NCBI GenBank assembly: GCA_048213135.1
Contig: PS015009.1
Location: forward strand, 806,001-870,000
Direction of reading: 5' to 3'
Length of the DNA: 64,000 nt
From: Reclinomonas americana ATCC 50394
Taxonomy: Eukaryota; Jakobida; Jakobea; Jakobida
Within the stretch, counting starts at the first letter, position 1. Every line of letters starts with the position of its first letter. The notes below the pieces were generated by a model. That model ran no database searches, had not been told where the DNA came from, and saw nothing but the letters and a program-made list of their open reading frames with translations. Both the position numbers and the translations under genes were made by a program. This document shows positions 46,936-55,855 of the stretch, piece after piece.

Positions 46936-47520
46936 TCACTGTTGGTTTTGATAGCGTTTGCGTAATAAATGGCCCGGTATGATCCACGCTGCGATCACCG
47001 CGGCGCAAAGCAGGAGGTACTGGTACGCTGTTCCTGTAAACGGGGCGGCAAATGCCAGCACCCAGCAACAGGCCCCGCCGATCATCAGTGGCCTGAATTT
47101 GATAATAGCACCGGAAAGCACCGTGGGTATACCATACAGTACCAGTATCACCGGGTTAATGGCCACCTGCGCTTTGTAAGCACTCAGTATAAAAAGCAGG
47201 AGGAACAACGCTACGGCAAAACATATCCATACCACGCCAATGATGCTGTCGGTATAGGTCCTCACCTTTTCCTCCTTTTTTCTTTTCGCGATAAAATAGA
47301 TCTGGTAAGCCACTACAACCCAGGTAACAAACCAAACGTAGTACGACTTGTCGCTTTTAAAAAAATATTGCATAATGAACTGTACCCCGCAGCACAACAG
47401 GATGGTATAACCCCACAGCAGGTAGAGTGTGCCATTTTCGTTGAACTGGTTCTTGGCCTTGTTGATCATCGATTCGATCAGTTGCAGGCTGTCGTTCCGG
47501 GAAAGGTTATCGTTTGTCAT
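46936..47520 (-). CDS. Predicted multi-pass membrane protein
   Basis: 194 residues, about six helices, N-terminal DSLQLIESMINKAKNQFNENGTLYLLWGYTILL. It is a paralogue of the following gene, and both often precede a winged-helix regulator in this phylum. Function unknown; a sensor or accessory role for the transporter is possible. It starts 17 bases after the TPR-like gene. Confidence 0.78.
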   Translation of the reverse strand: MTNDNLSRNDSLQLIESMINKAKNQFNENGTLYLLWGYTILLCCGVQFIMQYFFKSDKSYYVWFVTWVVVAYQIYFIAKRKKEEKVRTYTDSIIGVVWICFAVALFLLLFILSAYKAQVAINPVILVLYGIPTVLSGAIIKFRPLMIGGACCWVLAFAAPFTGTAYQYLLLCAAVIAAWIIPGHLLRKRYQNQQ

Positions 47521-47537
47521 GCAGCAATGAGTTATGT

Positions 47538-48179
47538 TTATTTACAATCCTTCATCAGGTCTTCCACCCTGGCTTTGCCCCAGTTGGGATGCAGTTCGCT
47601 GGCGGGTTTAAAGGCGGCAAATTTATCGAGTGCTGTCTGCAGTTCAGGTTTGGCCGTTGAGCAGCCACCGCCGAATTCCGCGGGTGTGAATTTAAGGTTC
47701 TGACCTTTCAGTAAGTATGGACGCGGATTGGAAGGATCCTGTTTGATGGCGGCATCCATGTGGTCGGCGCTTTCCTGCCCGTACTCCATATACCGCTGCA
47801 TGGGGTTCACCATCAGGTGGCAGGTGGCGATCATGCTTTTGATACAGGATATTTCCGAATTGTTGGGGTTAAGCGCATCCGCTTTGCTGATGAGTTCACC
47901 GGCTTTATTGGCAATGGCGTCTACCTTCGTTTTGTCCTGTTCAAAAAATCCATAGTTCACCTGGCAATAGGCGGCGTAATAATAAGGGAGCCACTGGTTT
48001 TTCTCCGCCGAAGCAATACGTTCAAAATTATTGGCCATGGCCAGCAGGTTGGCGGGATTTTTAAAACTGGTATCCAGTGCAGACAGGTTGGCTTTCATGG
48101 CTGCTGTATACTTTTCACTTTGCGCAAAACCGCTCATACCCAGTACCGCGGCAAGGCAGAATAAAATAATCCTTTTCAT
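47538..48179 (-). CDS. Periplasmic TPR-like protein
   Basis: 213 residues with a signal peptide (about 1-19, GMSGFAQ) and an all-helical mature part with TPR-like pairs (LLAMANNFERIASAEKNQWLPYYYAAYCQVNYG, ISKADALNPNNSEISC, AAIKQDPSNPRPYLLKGQN). It ends with a family-typical GGGCSTAKPELQTALDKFAAFKP. It probably mediates protein contacts in the periplasm. Second gene of the eight-gene operon. Confidence 0.8.
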   Translation of the reverse strand: MKRIILFCLAAVLGMSGFAQSEKYTAAMKANLSALDTSFKNPANLLAMANNFERIASAEKNQWLPYYYAAYCQVNYGFFEQDKTKVDAIANKAGELISKADALNPNNSEISCIKSMIATCHLMVNPMQRYMEYGQESADHMDAAIKQDPSNPRPYLLKGQNLKFTPAEFGGGCSTAKPELQTALDKFAAFKPASELHPNWGKARVEDLMKDCK

Positions 48180-48199
48180 AACTGTCGGTTTAATGATGT

Positions 48200-48496
48200 T
48201 TATTGTTTGTTCTTTAATTTTTCATACTCCTTTTCTATGGAATTGGCTTTTGGGAAAATATAGGCGCCCGCGAAATGAAAGGCGAGACCAATTCCCCAGC
48301 CCAGCGTTGGCCATACGGGCCAGGGCAGTTCATCCCAGGAATTGTTATGATACCTCCCTGTAAAATACCAGAGCACCCACAGGAACGTGTTAACGATCAG
48401 GTAAGTTACGAGGTGGGATTTAAAGCTTGTTCTTTTTTGTGCGATCTCCCAGAGAAGGGGATCTTTTCCTTCGGGAGCAGGTTTGTAGTTTGACAT
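48200..48496 (-). CDS. 2TM domain protein
   Basis: 98 residues with two helices (about 28-46 and 62-82) joined by a Trp/Pro-rich loop, and a polar tail; this is the 2TM domain pattern (KRTSFKSHLVTYLIVNTFLWVLWYF). Such domains occur alone or fused to LytTR regulators. It is the first gene of the operon reading down to 43472, 20 bases before the TPR-like gene. Confidence 0.85.
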   Translation of the reverse strand: MSNYKPAPEGKDPLLWEIAQKRTSFKSHLVTYLIVNTFLWVLWYFTGRYHNNSWDELPWPVWPTLGWGIGLAFHFAGAYIFPKANSIEKEYEKLKNKQ

Positions 48497-48667
48497 GGCT
48501 TGTCGGTTTTGATGTTGGTTAAAAATTTAAATGGCTATACTTTAGAAATTACGAATTATTAATTACGAATTACGAATGGTTTCAATTCAGCGTGGGTTTT
48601 CATCATCATTATATTTCAATCATCATATTTTCAAATTCGCACAACCGCACATTCACTCATTCGCACA

Positions 48668-50926
48668 TTAAAGATTGTTATTGATCGCATCCTGTGTCCT
48701 GTCTACACCAAAGCTGAGGAAGCAGCCGATAAACACAAAGCGTTTACCCGTTGGCGTAACCGGTGCTTTGCGGGTACCATCGTTGGAGTATTCATAACTG
48801 AAAACCTGGTTCTGACCCAGCACATTGTTTACACCCAGCACCCACACGGCAAAGGTTTTCGGGTTTTTCTTGCCGATATTGGGCAGGTAATTCACACTGA
48901 AGCTCATGCTGTTGTAGTTGATGGTCTTGCCCTGGTCGCTGATCACGTACTTCGACTGCCCATTGTCATAGGTAATGCGGTAGTAAGGCCTTCCGGAAGC
49001 AAAGTTGTAACTCAGGTTGAACTGTGTTTTCCATTTCATCACAAAACGTTTGAACACGAAGGCGGCAGTATGATTGGCCGCGAAGGGTGGCTGTATGGCA
49101 GACGGGTAGTTCAGGAACTCCCGTTTTGTATCGAGATAGGAATAAGAGAACCAGTAGTCCACGTCCTTGATCGTTTTTTTATCACGCCAGAAAAATTCGA
49201 GCCCTTTCGCATCACCGTAACCGTTATTATTGGCTGCCAGTTCCCTGCCGGTGGCATTATCAATAGCCGTTTTAAACAGGTTATTGTATTTTTTATAGAA
49301 GGCCTCAGCCCTGAAGGTCCGCTGACCGGTAATTTTCTGGTATTGCAATATATAATGTGTAGCCCTGGCATAATCCAGCGATGCATTTACCGGCAGGTAT
49401 TTACGTTCGGCGTTCTGGTAAAACATGCCATAGGCAAAGGAGGCCTGGCTGTTGTCGGGGAACTTGTAAGCCAGCGAAAAACGCGGGGCAATATTCCAGC
49501 GGTCCATTAACTGGGAATGCTCCAGGCGGGCACCGGCTTTAGCGGCCAGGTCGTTGGTAATATAAATGTCCGCTTCGGCGAAACCAGCGGCAAGGTTGTC
49601 GATCACCGTTTCGCTGAATTTCGTTCCGTCGAAAAGTGTGTACTCCGACCGCTCATCGCTGTAAAAATAATCACCGCCAAAACGAACGGCGCTCAGTCCT
49701 TTCAGTTTCTTCTCCAGCACCGCACGCCCCTGTACATAATGCGCATGTGTTTCGAGGTCAAAATTTTTGAAGGCGTAAAAAATGGGGCTCAGGATCACCT
49801 GCTTCTGGTTGTTGGCGTCCTGCAGTTCATTGGCTATATTATCTTTGTTGGTGCTGTAGCTGAAGCCCGTTGTCAATTTCCAGCCTCTGCCTATTTGCTC
49901 CCGCCAGTTAATGTTCTGGTAGGTGTTGAGATTTTCAAGGGCGAATACATTCTTCAGCCCGGCGGAATCGATATCCGGATTTTTATAGCCGATCTTATTA
50001 TAACTGAGGTAGCCATAATATTTGATCATGCCATGTTTTGTTTTGATGCGGAAGTTGGCATCGCCCTGGTGTACCACCGGCACCTGGTAAAAATCCTGTT
50101 TCTGTTTGATCACGTTGAAGGCCAGCCACAGGTTGGTATAATTATACGACACACCCCAGGATGACTTTTTATTCTTCGCCAGTTTCTGAATACCGCCACC
50201 AATGCCTACTACGGAAATGCCCAGGTCGGCTTCGGTACGATCCGGCAAATCTTTACTTTCGAGGATGAGCGCAGCGGAAAGCGCCTGCCCGTACAACGCG
50301 GAGTAACCACCGGTGCTGAACACGGTTCCTTTGAACAGGAAAGGATTGAACCGGCCCCGGGTAGCCATGCCCGGTGTACTGGTATAAAAGAAATTATTCA
50401 CCAGGTTTCCATCCATGAATATCTTGCTTTCGGTGGCGGTACCTCCACGGACAAACAAACCTTCGCTTTCGCCTACCTGCTGCGTGCCCGGCAGCGATTT
50501 GAAGGCGCTGGTAATATCGCCATTGGCGCTGGGGGTGGTTACGATGTCGATGTCGGTAAGCACGGCACCTTTCTTTTTATCACTGGCCTCAAATGAACCC
50601 GCCGATATCACCACCGCTTTCATTTCCGTCACCAGTTCCTTTAAAGAAAAGTTGAATGTAACAGGGGCGGATGATATATTGATTTTTTGCGATACGGATT
50701 GGTACCCGATTATGGTCAGCTCAATCACCTGGTCCCCCTTTTCGGTGGTAGTGAAAGCGTAGTTACCCAGGGAATCGGTGGTTGCCCCATCATAACTATC
50801 TTTAATATTTATGCTTACCCCTCCCAGCGGTTTATTCCTGTTATCGGTAATTTTCCCGGATACCCGCACCTGCGCCTGGAGGGTTATTGTCCCCAGTAAC
50901 AGTACCCAAAGCAGCGATATTTTCAT
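48668..50926 (-). CDS. TonB-dependent outer-membrane receptor
   Basis: 752 residues: signal peptide about 1-19, CarboxypepD-regulatory-like domain about 20-100 (VSGKITDNRNKPLGGVSINIKDS), plug about 115-215 (SANGDITSAFKSLPGTQQVGESEGLFVRGG), then the 22-strand barrel. It is shorter than SusC-type receptors and has no SusD partner next door, so a glycan role is unlikely; a metal or small-ligand receptor is more probable. A TACGTTTG promoter box lies 16 bases before the ATG. Single gene. Confidence 0.92.
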   Translation of the reverse strand: MKISLLWVLLLGTITLQAQVRVSGKITDNRNKPLGGVSINIKDSYDGATTDSLGNYAFTTTEKGDQVIELTIIGYQSVSQKINISSAPVTFNFSLKELVTEMKAVVISAGSFEASDKKKGAVLTDIDIVTTPSANGDITSAFKSLPGTQQVGESEGLFVRGGTATESKIFMDGNLVNNFFYTSTPGMATRGRFNPFLFKGTVFSTGGYSALYGQALSAALILESKDLPDRTEADLGISVVGIGGGIQKLAKNKKSSWGVSYNYTNLWLAFNVIKQKQDFYQVPVVHQGDANFRIKTKHGMIKYYGYLSYNKIGYKNPDIDSAGLKNVFALENLNTYQNINWREQIGRGWKLTTGFSYSTNKDNIANELQDANNQKQVILSPIFYAFKNFDLETHAHYVQGRAVLEKKLKGLSAVRFGGDYFYSDERSEYTLFDGTKFSETVIDNLAAGFAEADIYITNDLAAKAGARLEHSQLMDRWNIAPRFSLAYKFPDNSQASFAYGMFYQNAERKYLPVNASLDYARATHYILQYQKITGQRTFRAEAFYKKYNNLFKTAIDNATGRELAANNNGYGDAKGLEFFWRDKKTIKDVDYWFSYSYLDTKREFLNYPSAIQPPFAANHTAAFVFKRFVMKWKTQFNLSYNFASGRPYYRITYDNGQSKYVISDQGKTINYNSMSFSVNYLPNIGKKNPKTFAVWVLGVNNVLGQNQVFSYEYSNDGTRKAPVTPTGKRFVFIGCFLSFGVDRTQDAINNNL

Positions 50927-50942
50927 GGTGCCTTATTTTACA

Positions 50943-50950
50943 CAAACGTA
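50943..50950 (-). promoter_or_regulatory. Bacteroidota -7 element (TACGTTTG) for the TonB receptor
   Basis: The reverse strand reads TACGTTTG, an exact consensus match, 16 bases upstream of the receptor ATG. Confidence 0.5.
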
Positions 50951-51378
50951 AAGTAGTTTATTTTATAAACCAAATTAATTTTTGAATAATTTACTGCGTC
51001 TTTTACATAAAATACGAACAAATGGTATTTATACAGATGTAGTATTCAGTTGATAATCATAATATTACAGGCAGATTCAGCAATAGCCTACTAACGGTAC
51101 CCATGCCCGAAAATTTATCAACATCGCAGAAAATTTATTTTTTTATGTGGGGTAAAATTGTACTTTAGCAATAGAATTTAATGGGTTAGTAAGTACAAAG
51201 GGCTGTCAGAAATGATAGCCCTTTTACTATTTATACATTCCCCGTTTGCCGGAAAAAAATTCCGGGCAACAAAGTCCGGTCAAATTCATTTTTGATCATA
51301 ATCTCGTCATTGGTCCTTTACTTTCTTCCTGCTCCCACTTTTTATTTTTACTTTTTACTTTTTCATTTCCCAACACTC
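50951..51378. other. Intergenic between TonB receptor and radA
   Basis: AT-rich. It contains the promoter of the receptor at its left edge, a hairpin with T-run at 51197-51227 and, at the right, T-rich sequence before radA. No gene is supported. Confidence 0.45.
51161..51227 (+). ncRNA. Candidate short transcript with terminator (tentative)
   Basis: A near-consensus -7 box (TACTTTAG, 51161-51168) is followed about 30 bases later by a perfect 8-bp stem AAAGGGCT / AGCCCTTT (51197-51224) and a T-run. No plus-strand gene lies upstream to be terminated, so a short RNA of about 50-60 bases, or an attenuator, is possible. Confidence 0.25.
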
Positions 51379-51386
51379 TACTTTTA
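51379..51386 (+). promoter_or_regulatory. Putative -7 element (TACTTTTA) directly before radA
   Basis: TACTTTTA, one base off TAnnTTTG, ends 4 bases before the radA ATG. Expected transcription start is at or beside the start codon. Confidence 0.4.
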
Positions 51387-51390
51387 CAGC

Positions 51391-52764
51391 ATGAGTAAAA
51401 CGAAGTCGGCTTTTTTTTGCCAGCACTGCGGATATGAAAGTCCGAAATGGCTGGGTAAGTGTCCCTCCTGTAATGAATGGAACAGTTTTGTTGAAGAGAT
51501 CATCGTAAAAGGTTCAGATAAAAAAACAAATAAGGAATGGTCATCCGGCCGCGAAGGATCGGGTGAAAAAACGATCGCCCTCCATGAAGTGAACAGCGCG
51601 GAGGAAAAACGGATCATCACACACGATGCGGAACTGAACCGCGTACTGGGTGGCGGCATGGTATCGGGCAGCATTGTACTTGTTGCCGGTGAACCGGGCA
51701 TTGGCAAGTCGACCCTGTTTATGCAGGCGGCCCTGCAACTGCAGGACATTACCACCTTATACATCAGCGGTGAGGAAAGTGAACAGCAGATCAAGATGCG
51801 GGCCGACCGCCTGGGACTGAAGAACGAGAACTTTTACCTGCTAACGGAAACCAATACGCAGGGCATCTTCAAAGAGATCAAGAAACTGAAACCCGAGCTG
51901 GTGATCGTGGATTCGATACAAACCCTGCAATCACCTTTTATCGAAAGCGGTGCGGGCAGCATCAGCCAGATCAGGGAATGTGCGGCAGAACTGCAGCGCT
52001 TTGCCAAGGAAACAGGAACACCCGTCTTCCTCATTGGCCACATCACCAAAGACGGCACCATTGCCGGTCCCAAGATACTGGAACATATGGTAGACGCGGT
52101 GCTGCAGTTTGAGGGTGACCGCAACTATACCTACCGCATCCTGCGTACTATCAAAAACCGTTTTGGCTCCACTTCCGAACTGGGCATTTATGAAATGACA
52201 GGCGACGGTATGCGCATGGTCAGCAATCCTTCAGAAATACTCATCACCCAAAAAGAAGACCAGCTCAGCGGTATTGCTATTGCCGCCACCATGGAAGGCC
52301 TGCGCCCGCTCCTTATTGAAGGACAGGCCCTGGTTACCCAAAGCGTTTACGGCACCCCGCAACGTACGGTAACAGGCTTCGATACCCGCAGGTTACAATT
52401 ACTGCTGGCCGTGCTGGAAAAAAGAGGGGGTTTCCATTTTGGCGTTAAGGATGTGTTTGTGAATATTGCCGGTGGGCTGAAAGTGGAAGATCCTTCACTT
52501 GACCTGGCTATTGTTACCGCCCTGCTCAGCAGTTATGAAGACGTGCCGGTGAACCATCATTTCTGTTTTGCCGGGGAGGTGGGGCTCAGCGGCGAGATAA
52601 GGGCGGTGAACCGTATAGAACAACGTATCGCCGAAGCAGAAAAGCTGGGTTTTGAAAAGATCATATTGAGTAAATACAATGCCAAATCCATCACCGGTAA
52701 AAAATTCAATATTGATGTAGTGCCGTTAGGCAAGGTGGAAGAGTTGTACCAGTTCCTGTTTTAA
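51391..52764 (+). CDS. radA: DNA repair protein RadA
   Basis: RadA is a RecA-like ATPase that promotes branch migration during recombinational repair. The 457-residue product has the C4 zinc finger (CQHCGYESPKWLGKCPSC, about 10-27), Walker A GEPGIGKST near 97-105, the RadA-specific KNRFGST motif near 255 and a C-terminal Lon-like domain (FVNIAGGLKVEDPSLDLAIVTALLSS). The frame is open 33 codons upstream, but that stretch is low-complexity Phe/Tyr; the zinc finger and the promoter box point to the ATG at 51391. Confidence 0.96.
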   Translation: MSKTKSAFFCQHCGYESPKWLGKCPSCNEWNSFVEEIIVKGSDKKTNKEWSSGREGSGEKTIALHEVNSAEEKRIITHDAELNRVLGGGMVSGSIVLVAGEPGIGKSTLFMQAALQLQDITTLYISGEESEQQIKMRADRLGLKNENFYLLTETNTQGIFKEIKKLKPELVIVDSIQTLQSPFIESGAGSISQIRECAAELQRFAKETGTPVFLIGHITKDGTIAGPKILEHMVDAVLQFEGDRNYTYRILRTIKNRFGSTSELGIYEMTGDGMRMVSNPSEILITQKEDQLSGIAIAATMEGLRPLLIEGQALVTQSVYGTPQRTVTGFDTRRLQLLLAVLEKRGGFHFGVKDVFVNIAGGLKVEDPSLDLAIVTALLSSYEDVPVNHHFCFAGEVGLSGEIRAVNRIEQRIAEAEKLGFEKIILSKYNAKSITGKKFNIDVVPLGKVEELYQFLF

Positions 52765-52795
52765 AGTCCATTGGTGACTATATCATTAATAATAG

Positions 52796-52834
52796 GCGAA
52801 CCCCTTACCATATAACGGTAAGGGGTTCACTTTT
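52796..52834. terminator. Terminator after radA
   Basis: A 12-bp stem GAACCCCTTACC / GGTAAGGGGTTC followed by ACTTTTGTT. It is about 30 bases after the stop. Confidence 0.85.
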
Positions 52835-52853
52835 GTTAGAATACTGAAACGGT

Positions 52854-52990
52854 TTATTTGGAAAAAGAGTAGCGCAATAACACTTCATGTGCGCTGCTTC
52901 CGCCGTCAAAAACGCTTAACGGGTTTTCGTATATATCATTGACAAAGCGGTAAGATTTTGTCAGTATAAAAGTAACACTAATTCGGATTT
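52854..52990 (-). pseudogene. C-terminal remnant of an outer-membrane barrel protein (PorP/SprF-like, tentative)
   Basis: About 44 codons open on the minus strand, ending in SAHEVLLRYSFSK and stop; upstream, the frame meets a stop at about 52988. The end resembles C-terminal strands of PorP/SprF-type T9SS membrane proteins, with a terminal aromatic strand. There is no start and no upstream domain, so it is a fragment or chance similarity. Confidence 0.35.
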
Positions 52991-53168
52991 ACAGAACTCT
53001 TCGCTGTCTGTAATAGTCAGCTGGTGACTTCCCGGAATGACGAAACGATCAACAAGCCGGCTTATACTTATATCAGACAATCATCAAGCTGGTGAAAATA
53101 ATAAAGAATCAAGTCAGCTGCGTATTTACCGCAATACATTCTCTCTTCGGGGTACTTAGTTTCAAAGC

Positions 53169-53870
53169 ATGAAACGATTATTGAATACCGCGGGTGACCT
53201 TATTCATTTATTCTATCCCCATCACTGCAACGGTTGCGGCAGCGACCTGCTTAGCCGCGACAGTCTTCTTTGCCTGCGTTGCCTGCACCAGCTGCCGCAT
53301 ACCGGCTTTGCTCCTCACACCGGTAACCCGGTTGAAAAATATTTCTGGGGACGACTTGCGCTGGAAGCCGCCCACAGCGAATTTTATTTTGCCAAGGCAG
53401 CCCTGGTACAGTCGTTGATCCACCAGTTGAAATACAAAGGTAATACCGCCATAGGTCAGTACCTCGGCGAGCTCACCGGGCTCAGCCTGCTGCATTCGAA
53501 GCGTTTCAGCAAGATAGACGGGCTGGTGCCGCTGCCGCTTTACCCCGACAGGGAATATAAAAGAGGCTACAACCAGGCAGCGATCATCTGCGAAGGCCTG
53601 TCTGCAGTAATGAATGTACCGGTATTGTATAAAGAGGTAATAAGGCAGCGGCCCACACAAACCCAGACACGTAAACACCGCACCGAACGATGGGAGAATG
53701 TGGAGGACAGTTTTACCATACCCAATCCCGGCGCATTGCAGCACAAACACCTGTTACTGGTAGACGACGTGGTAACCACCGGCGCTACCCTGGAAGCCTG
53801 CGGCAGGGCTATACTGCAGGCGGCTGATACACAGCTCAGCATTGCCACCGTGGCACTGGCGGGGAGGTAA
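53169..53870 (+). CDS. ComF family protein (phosphoribosyltransferase-like)
   Basis: 233 residues: a zinc-finger-like N-terminus (YPHHCNGCGSDLLSRDSLLCLRCLHQLP), LVQSLIHQLKYKGNTAIGQYLGEL, VPLPLYPDREYKRGYNQAAIICEGL, and the PRPP-binding loop LLLVDDVVTTGATLEACG near 195-212. ComF proteins are needed for DNA uptake in naturally competent bacteria, and the fold is that of type I phosphoribosyltransferases; the in vivo reaction in Bacteroidota is not established. It stands alone. Confidence 0.92.
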   Translation: MKRLLNTAGDLIHLFYPHHCNGCGSDLLSRDSLLCLRCLHQLPHTGFAPHTGNPVEKYFWGRLALEAAHSEFYFAKAALVQSLIHQLKYKGNTAIGQYLGELTGLSLLHSKRFSKIDGLVPLPLYPDREYKRGYNQAAIICEGLSAVMNVPVLYKEVIRQRPTQTQTRKHRTERWENVEDSFTIPNPGALQHKHLLLVDDVVTTGATLEACGRAILQAADTQLSIATVALAGR

Positions 53871-53881
53871 ATAAAATAAAG

Positions 53882-53945
53882 GAAGGAGTGAAGGAGTGAA
53901 GGAATGAAGGAGTGAAGGAATGAAGGAGTGAAGGAATGAAGGAGT
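53882..53945. repeat. Octanucleotide microsatellite, eight units
   Basis: Eight units in perfect 8-base register, GAAGGAGT alternating with GAAGGAAT from the second unit on. It starts 12 bases after the comF stop. It is translated only in shadow frames. Confidence 0.9.
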
Positions 53946-53963
53946 GAAAAATAAACATTTTTT

Positions 53964-54262
53964 GATGTGCCGGGGTCTCCTCCGGAAGACCCCGGCGGAA
54001 CATTAGATAACTTTGCGTTACTCCGCGGCCTTCGTTCCTTAGTGGAACAAAATACGACCGTCAGGCCAATCACATTTTGTTCCTGCGTGGTCTTCCGAAA
54101 GAGGTCCCGGTGCATCACTGATTATTAAAAAAAAGCAACAGACCACTTAGCGTTACTCCGCGGCCTCCGTTCCTTAGCGGTAAAAAAAACGGCCGTCAGG
54201 CCTGTCATATTTTGTTCCGACGTGGTCTTCCGAAGGAGACCCCGGCGCATCACTAATTATTA
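53964..54262. repeat. 135-bp direct repeat, two copies, with palindromic caps
   Basis: CTCCGCGGCC recurs at 54021 and 54156 and the following 105 bases stay alignable (TTCGTTCCTTAG, CGACCGTCAGGCC, ATTTTGTTCC, GGTCTTCCGAA). A hairpin (CCGGGGTCT / AGACCCCGG) at about 53970-53996 precedes the first copy, and each copy ends with a related G/C-rich palindrome half. Confidence 0.7.
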
Positions 54263-54263
54263 C

Positions 54264-54271
54264 TACATTTG
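54264..54271 (+). promoter_or_regulatory. Bacteroidota -7 element (TACATTTG) before the beta-helix lipoprotein
   Basis: Exact TAnnTTTG. It ends one base before the first ATG (54273) and 4 bases before the second (54276), which decides for the second. Confidence 0.5.
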
Positions 54272-54275
54272 AATG

Positions 54276-55709
54276 ATGAAAAAAAGTTGGCCCTCCCTGT
54301 ATAACTGCTTCCGGCTGGCCGGTGTAATTGGTGTACTTGCCGGACTGATCCTGTTCAGCTCCTGCAAAAAAGACAGCTTTATCACCAGCAGTCAGGCCCT
54401 CCTCAGCACCTCGGCCGACACCTTAAAATACGACACCGTATTTACCAGCACAGGATCCGTAACCAAATCATTCAAAATATTCAACAACAACGACCAGAAA
54501 CTGCGCCTCAGCAAAGTGAAACTGATGGGCGGTGCTTCCTCTGCCTATAAAATGAATGTAGACGGGTTGGCCACAACGGAAGCCTCGAACATTGAGATTG
54601 AGGCCAACGACAGCATCTATGTTTTTGTATCCCTTACCATCAATCCCAATGCAGCTAACCTGCCTTTCATTGTCAGCGACAGTATACTCATTAATTATAA
54701 TGGCAACGACCGCTATATACAATTACAGGCTTTCGGGCAAAATGCCAACTTCCTGCGCAACCACGTACTCACCGGCAGCAATACCTGGAACAAAACCCTG
54801 CCCTATGTGATACTCGGCAGCCTGCGCATCGACAATGGTGCCACGCTGACCATTCCCGCAGGTACACGCATCTATGCACATGCAGATGCACCCATTATTG
54901 TGGACGGTACCCTGCTGGTAAACGGCACCAAAACCGACAGCGTGGTCTTTGCCGGCGACCGGCTTGACCCGGATTACCGCGACCTGCCCGCAGGATGGCC
55001 CGGCATCTATTTCCGCGAAAACAGCCGCAACAACCGCCTTACTTATGCTGTTATTAAAAACGCCTACCAGGCACTGGTAGCAGAAAAGCCATCGCCCAAC
55101 GCCAACCCCAAACTGATCATATCTCAATGCGTGGTGGATAATGCTTATGACGCAGGTATCCTCGCCGTGAACAGCAGCATACAGGCCGACAACAGCCTCA
55201 TCAGCAACTGCGGTAATAATATATCACTTAGCTATGGCGGTAATTACAGCTTTACGCATTGTACCGTAGCCGCTTATTCCAACCTGTACCTGCTGCACAA
55301 GAACCCGGTTCTTTTTGTAAGCAACGCCGCTATAGTAAATGGCGCTCCCGTTACCAGTAACCTCGATGCCAGTTTCCGTAACTGTATTTTCTGGGGTGAT
55401 GAAGGTATTGTAACCGATGAAGCCGTTACCTATAAAGAAGCCGGATCAACTTTCAACGTTGCTTTCCAGAATAACCTGTACCGCAATGGCAGCGACCCGG
55501 CCAACAGTACATTAAGTGGCAACATAAAAGGTATTGACCCTTCATTCGACAGTGTGGATGTATTCAAAAGAATATTCAATTTCCGCATCACTAAAAACAT
55601 CCTGGCGCCGGGTATCGACAAAGGAATGGTTACCGCCTTCCCCTTCGACCTCGACAACAAACCCAGGAATGTGAACGGACCGGATATGGGGTGCTATGAG
55701 AAACAATAG
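54276..55709 (+). CDS. Lipoprotein with right-handed beta-helix and choice-of-anchor-Q-like end
   Basis: 477 residues: hydrophobic segment and lipobox (LILFSSC, Cys about 30), a beta-sandwich part with SKVKLMGGASSAYKMNVDG and SIYVFVSLTINP (about 75-150), then a parallel beta-helix (VILGSLRIDNGATLTIPAGTRIYAHADAPIIVDGTLLVNG and further rungs) ending NVNGPDMGCYEKQ, a choice-of-anchor Q type end. It is likely at the cell surface and may bind or cleave polysaccharide, though no catalytic residues are evident. The first ATG (54273) touches the promoter box, so the second is preferred. Confidence 0.85.
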   Translation: MKKSWPSLYNCFRLAGVIGVLAGLILFSSCKKDSFITSSQALLSTSADTLKYDTVFTSTGSVTKSFKIFNNNDQKLRLSKVKLMGGASSAYKMNVDGLATTEASNIEIEANDSIYVFVSLTINPNAANLPFIVSDSILINYNGNDRYIQLQAFGQNANFLRNHVLTGSNTWNKTLPYVILGSLRIDNGATLTIPAGTRIYAHADAPIIVDGTLLVNGTKTDSVVFAGDRLDPDYRDLPAGWPGIYFRENSRNNRLTYAVIKNAYQALVAEKPSPNANPKLIISQCVVDNAYDAGILAVNSSIQADNSLISNCGNNISLSYGGNYSFTHCTVAAYSNLYLLHKNPVLFVSNAAIVNGAPVTSNLDASFRNCIFWGDEGIVTDEAVTYKEAGSTFNVAFQNNLYRNGSDPANSTLSGNIKGIDPSFDSVDVFKRIFNFRITKNILAPGIDKGMVTAFPFDLDNKPRNVNGPDMGCYEKQ

Positions 55710-55855
55710 TTAATTTGAAAATGCGATGATTTGATAATTTGATAATGGAGCAACCATAAATAAAAGATGTACGATTATAGTCGCGAACAATGAACAGGGC
55801 ACGAATGTTGTACCATTCGTAATTCATAATTAGTAATTCGTAATTAAACACAATC

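Larger units (their letters stand above)
52765..53168. other. Intergenic between radA and comF
   Basis: Holds the radA terminator, the barrel remnant and an unassigned 180-base stretch before comF. No clear promoter box for comF. Confidence 0.4.
53871..54272. other. Repeat-filled intergenic region after comF
   Basis: Octanucleotide array, hairpin and two direct repeats. The only signal for the next gene is the TACATTTG box at its end. No gene is supported. Confidence 0.5.

Noticed and set aside
53567-54118. 183-codon minus-strand ORF through the octanucleotide array
   Set aside because: Its centre is translated microsatellite and the rest is antisense to comF.
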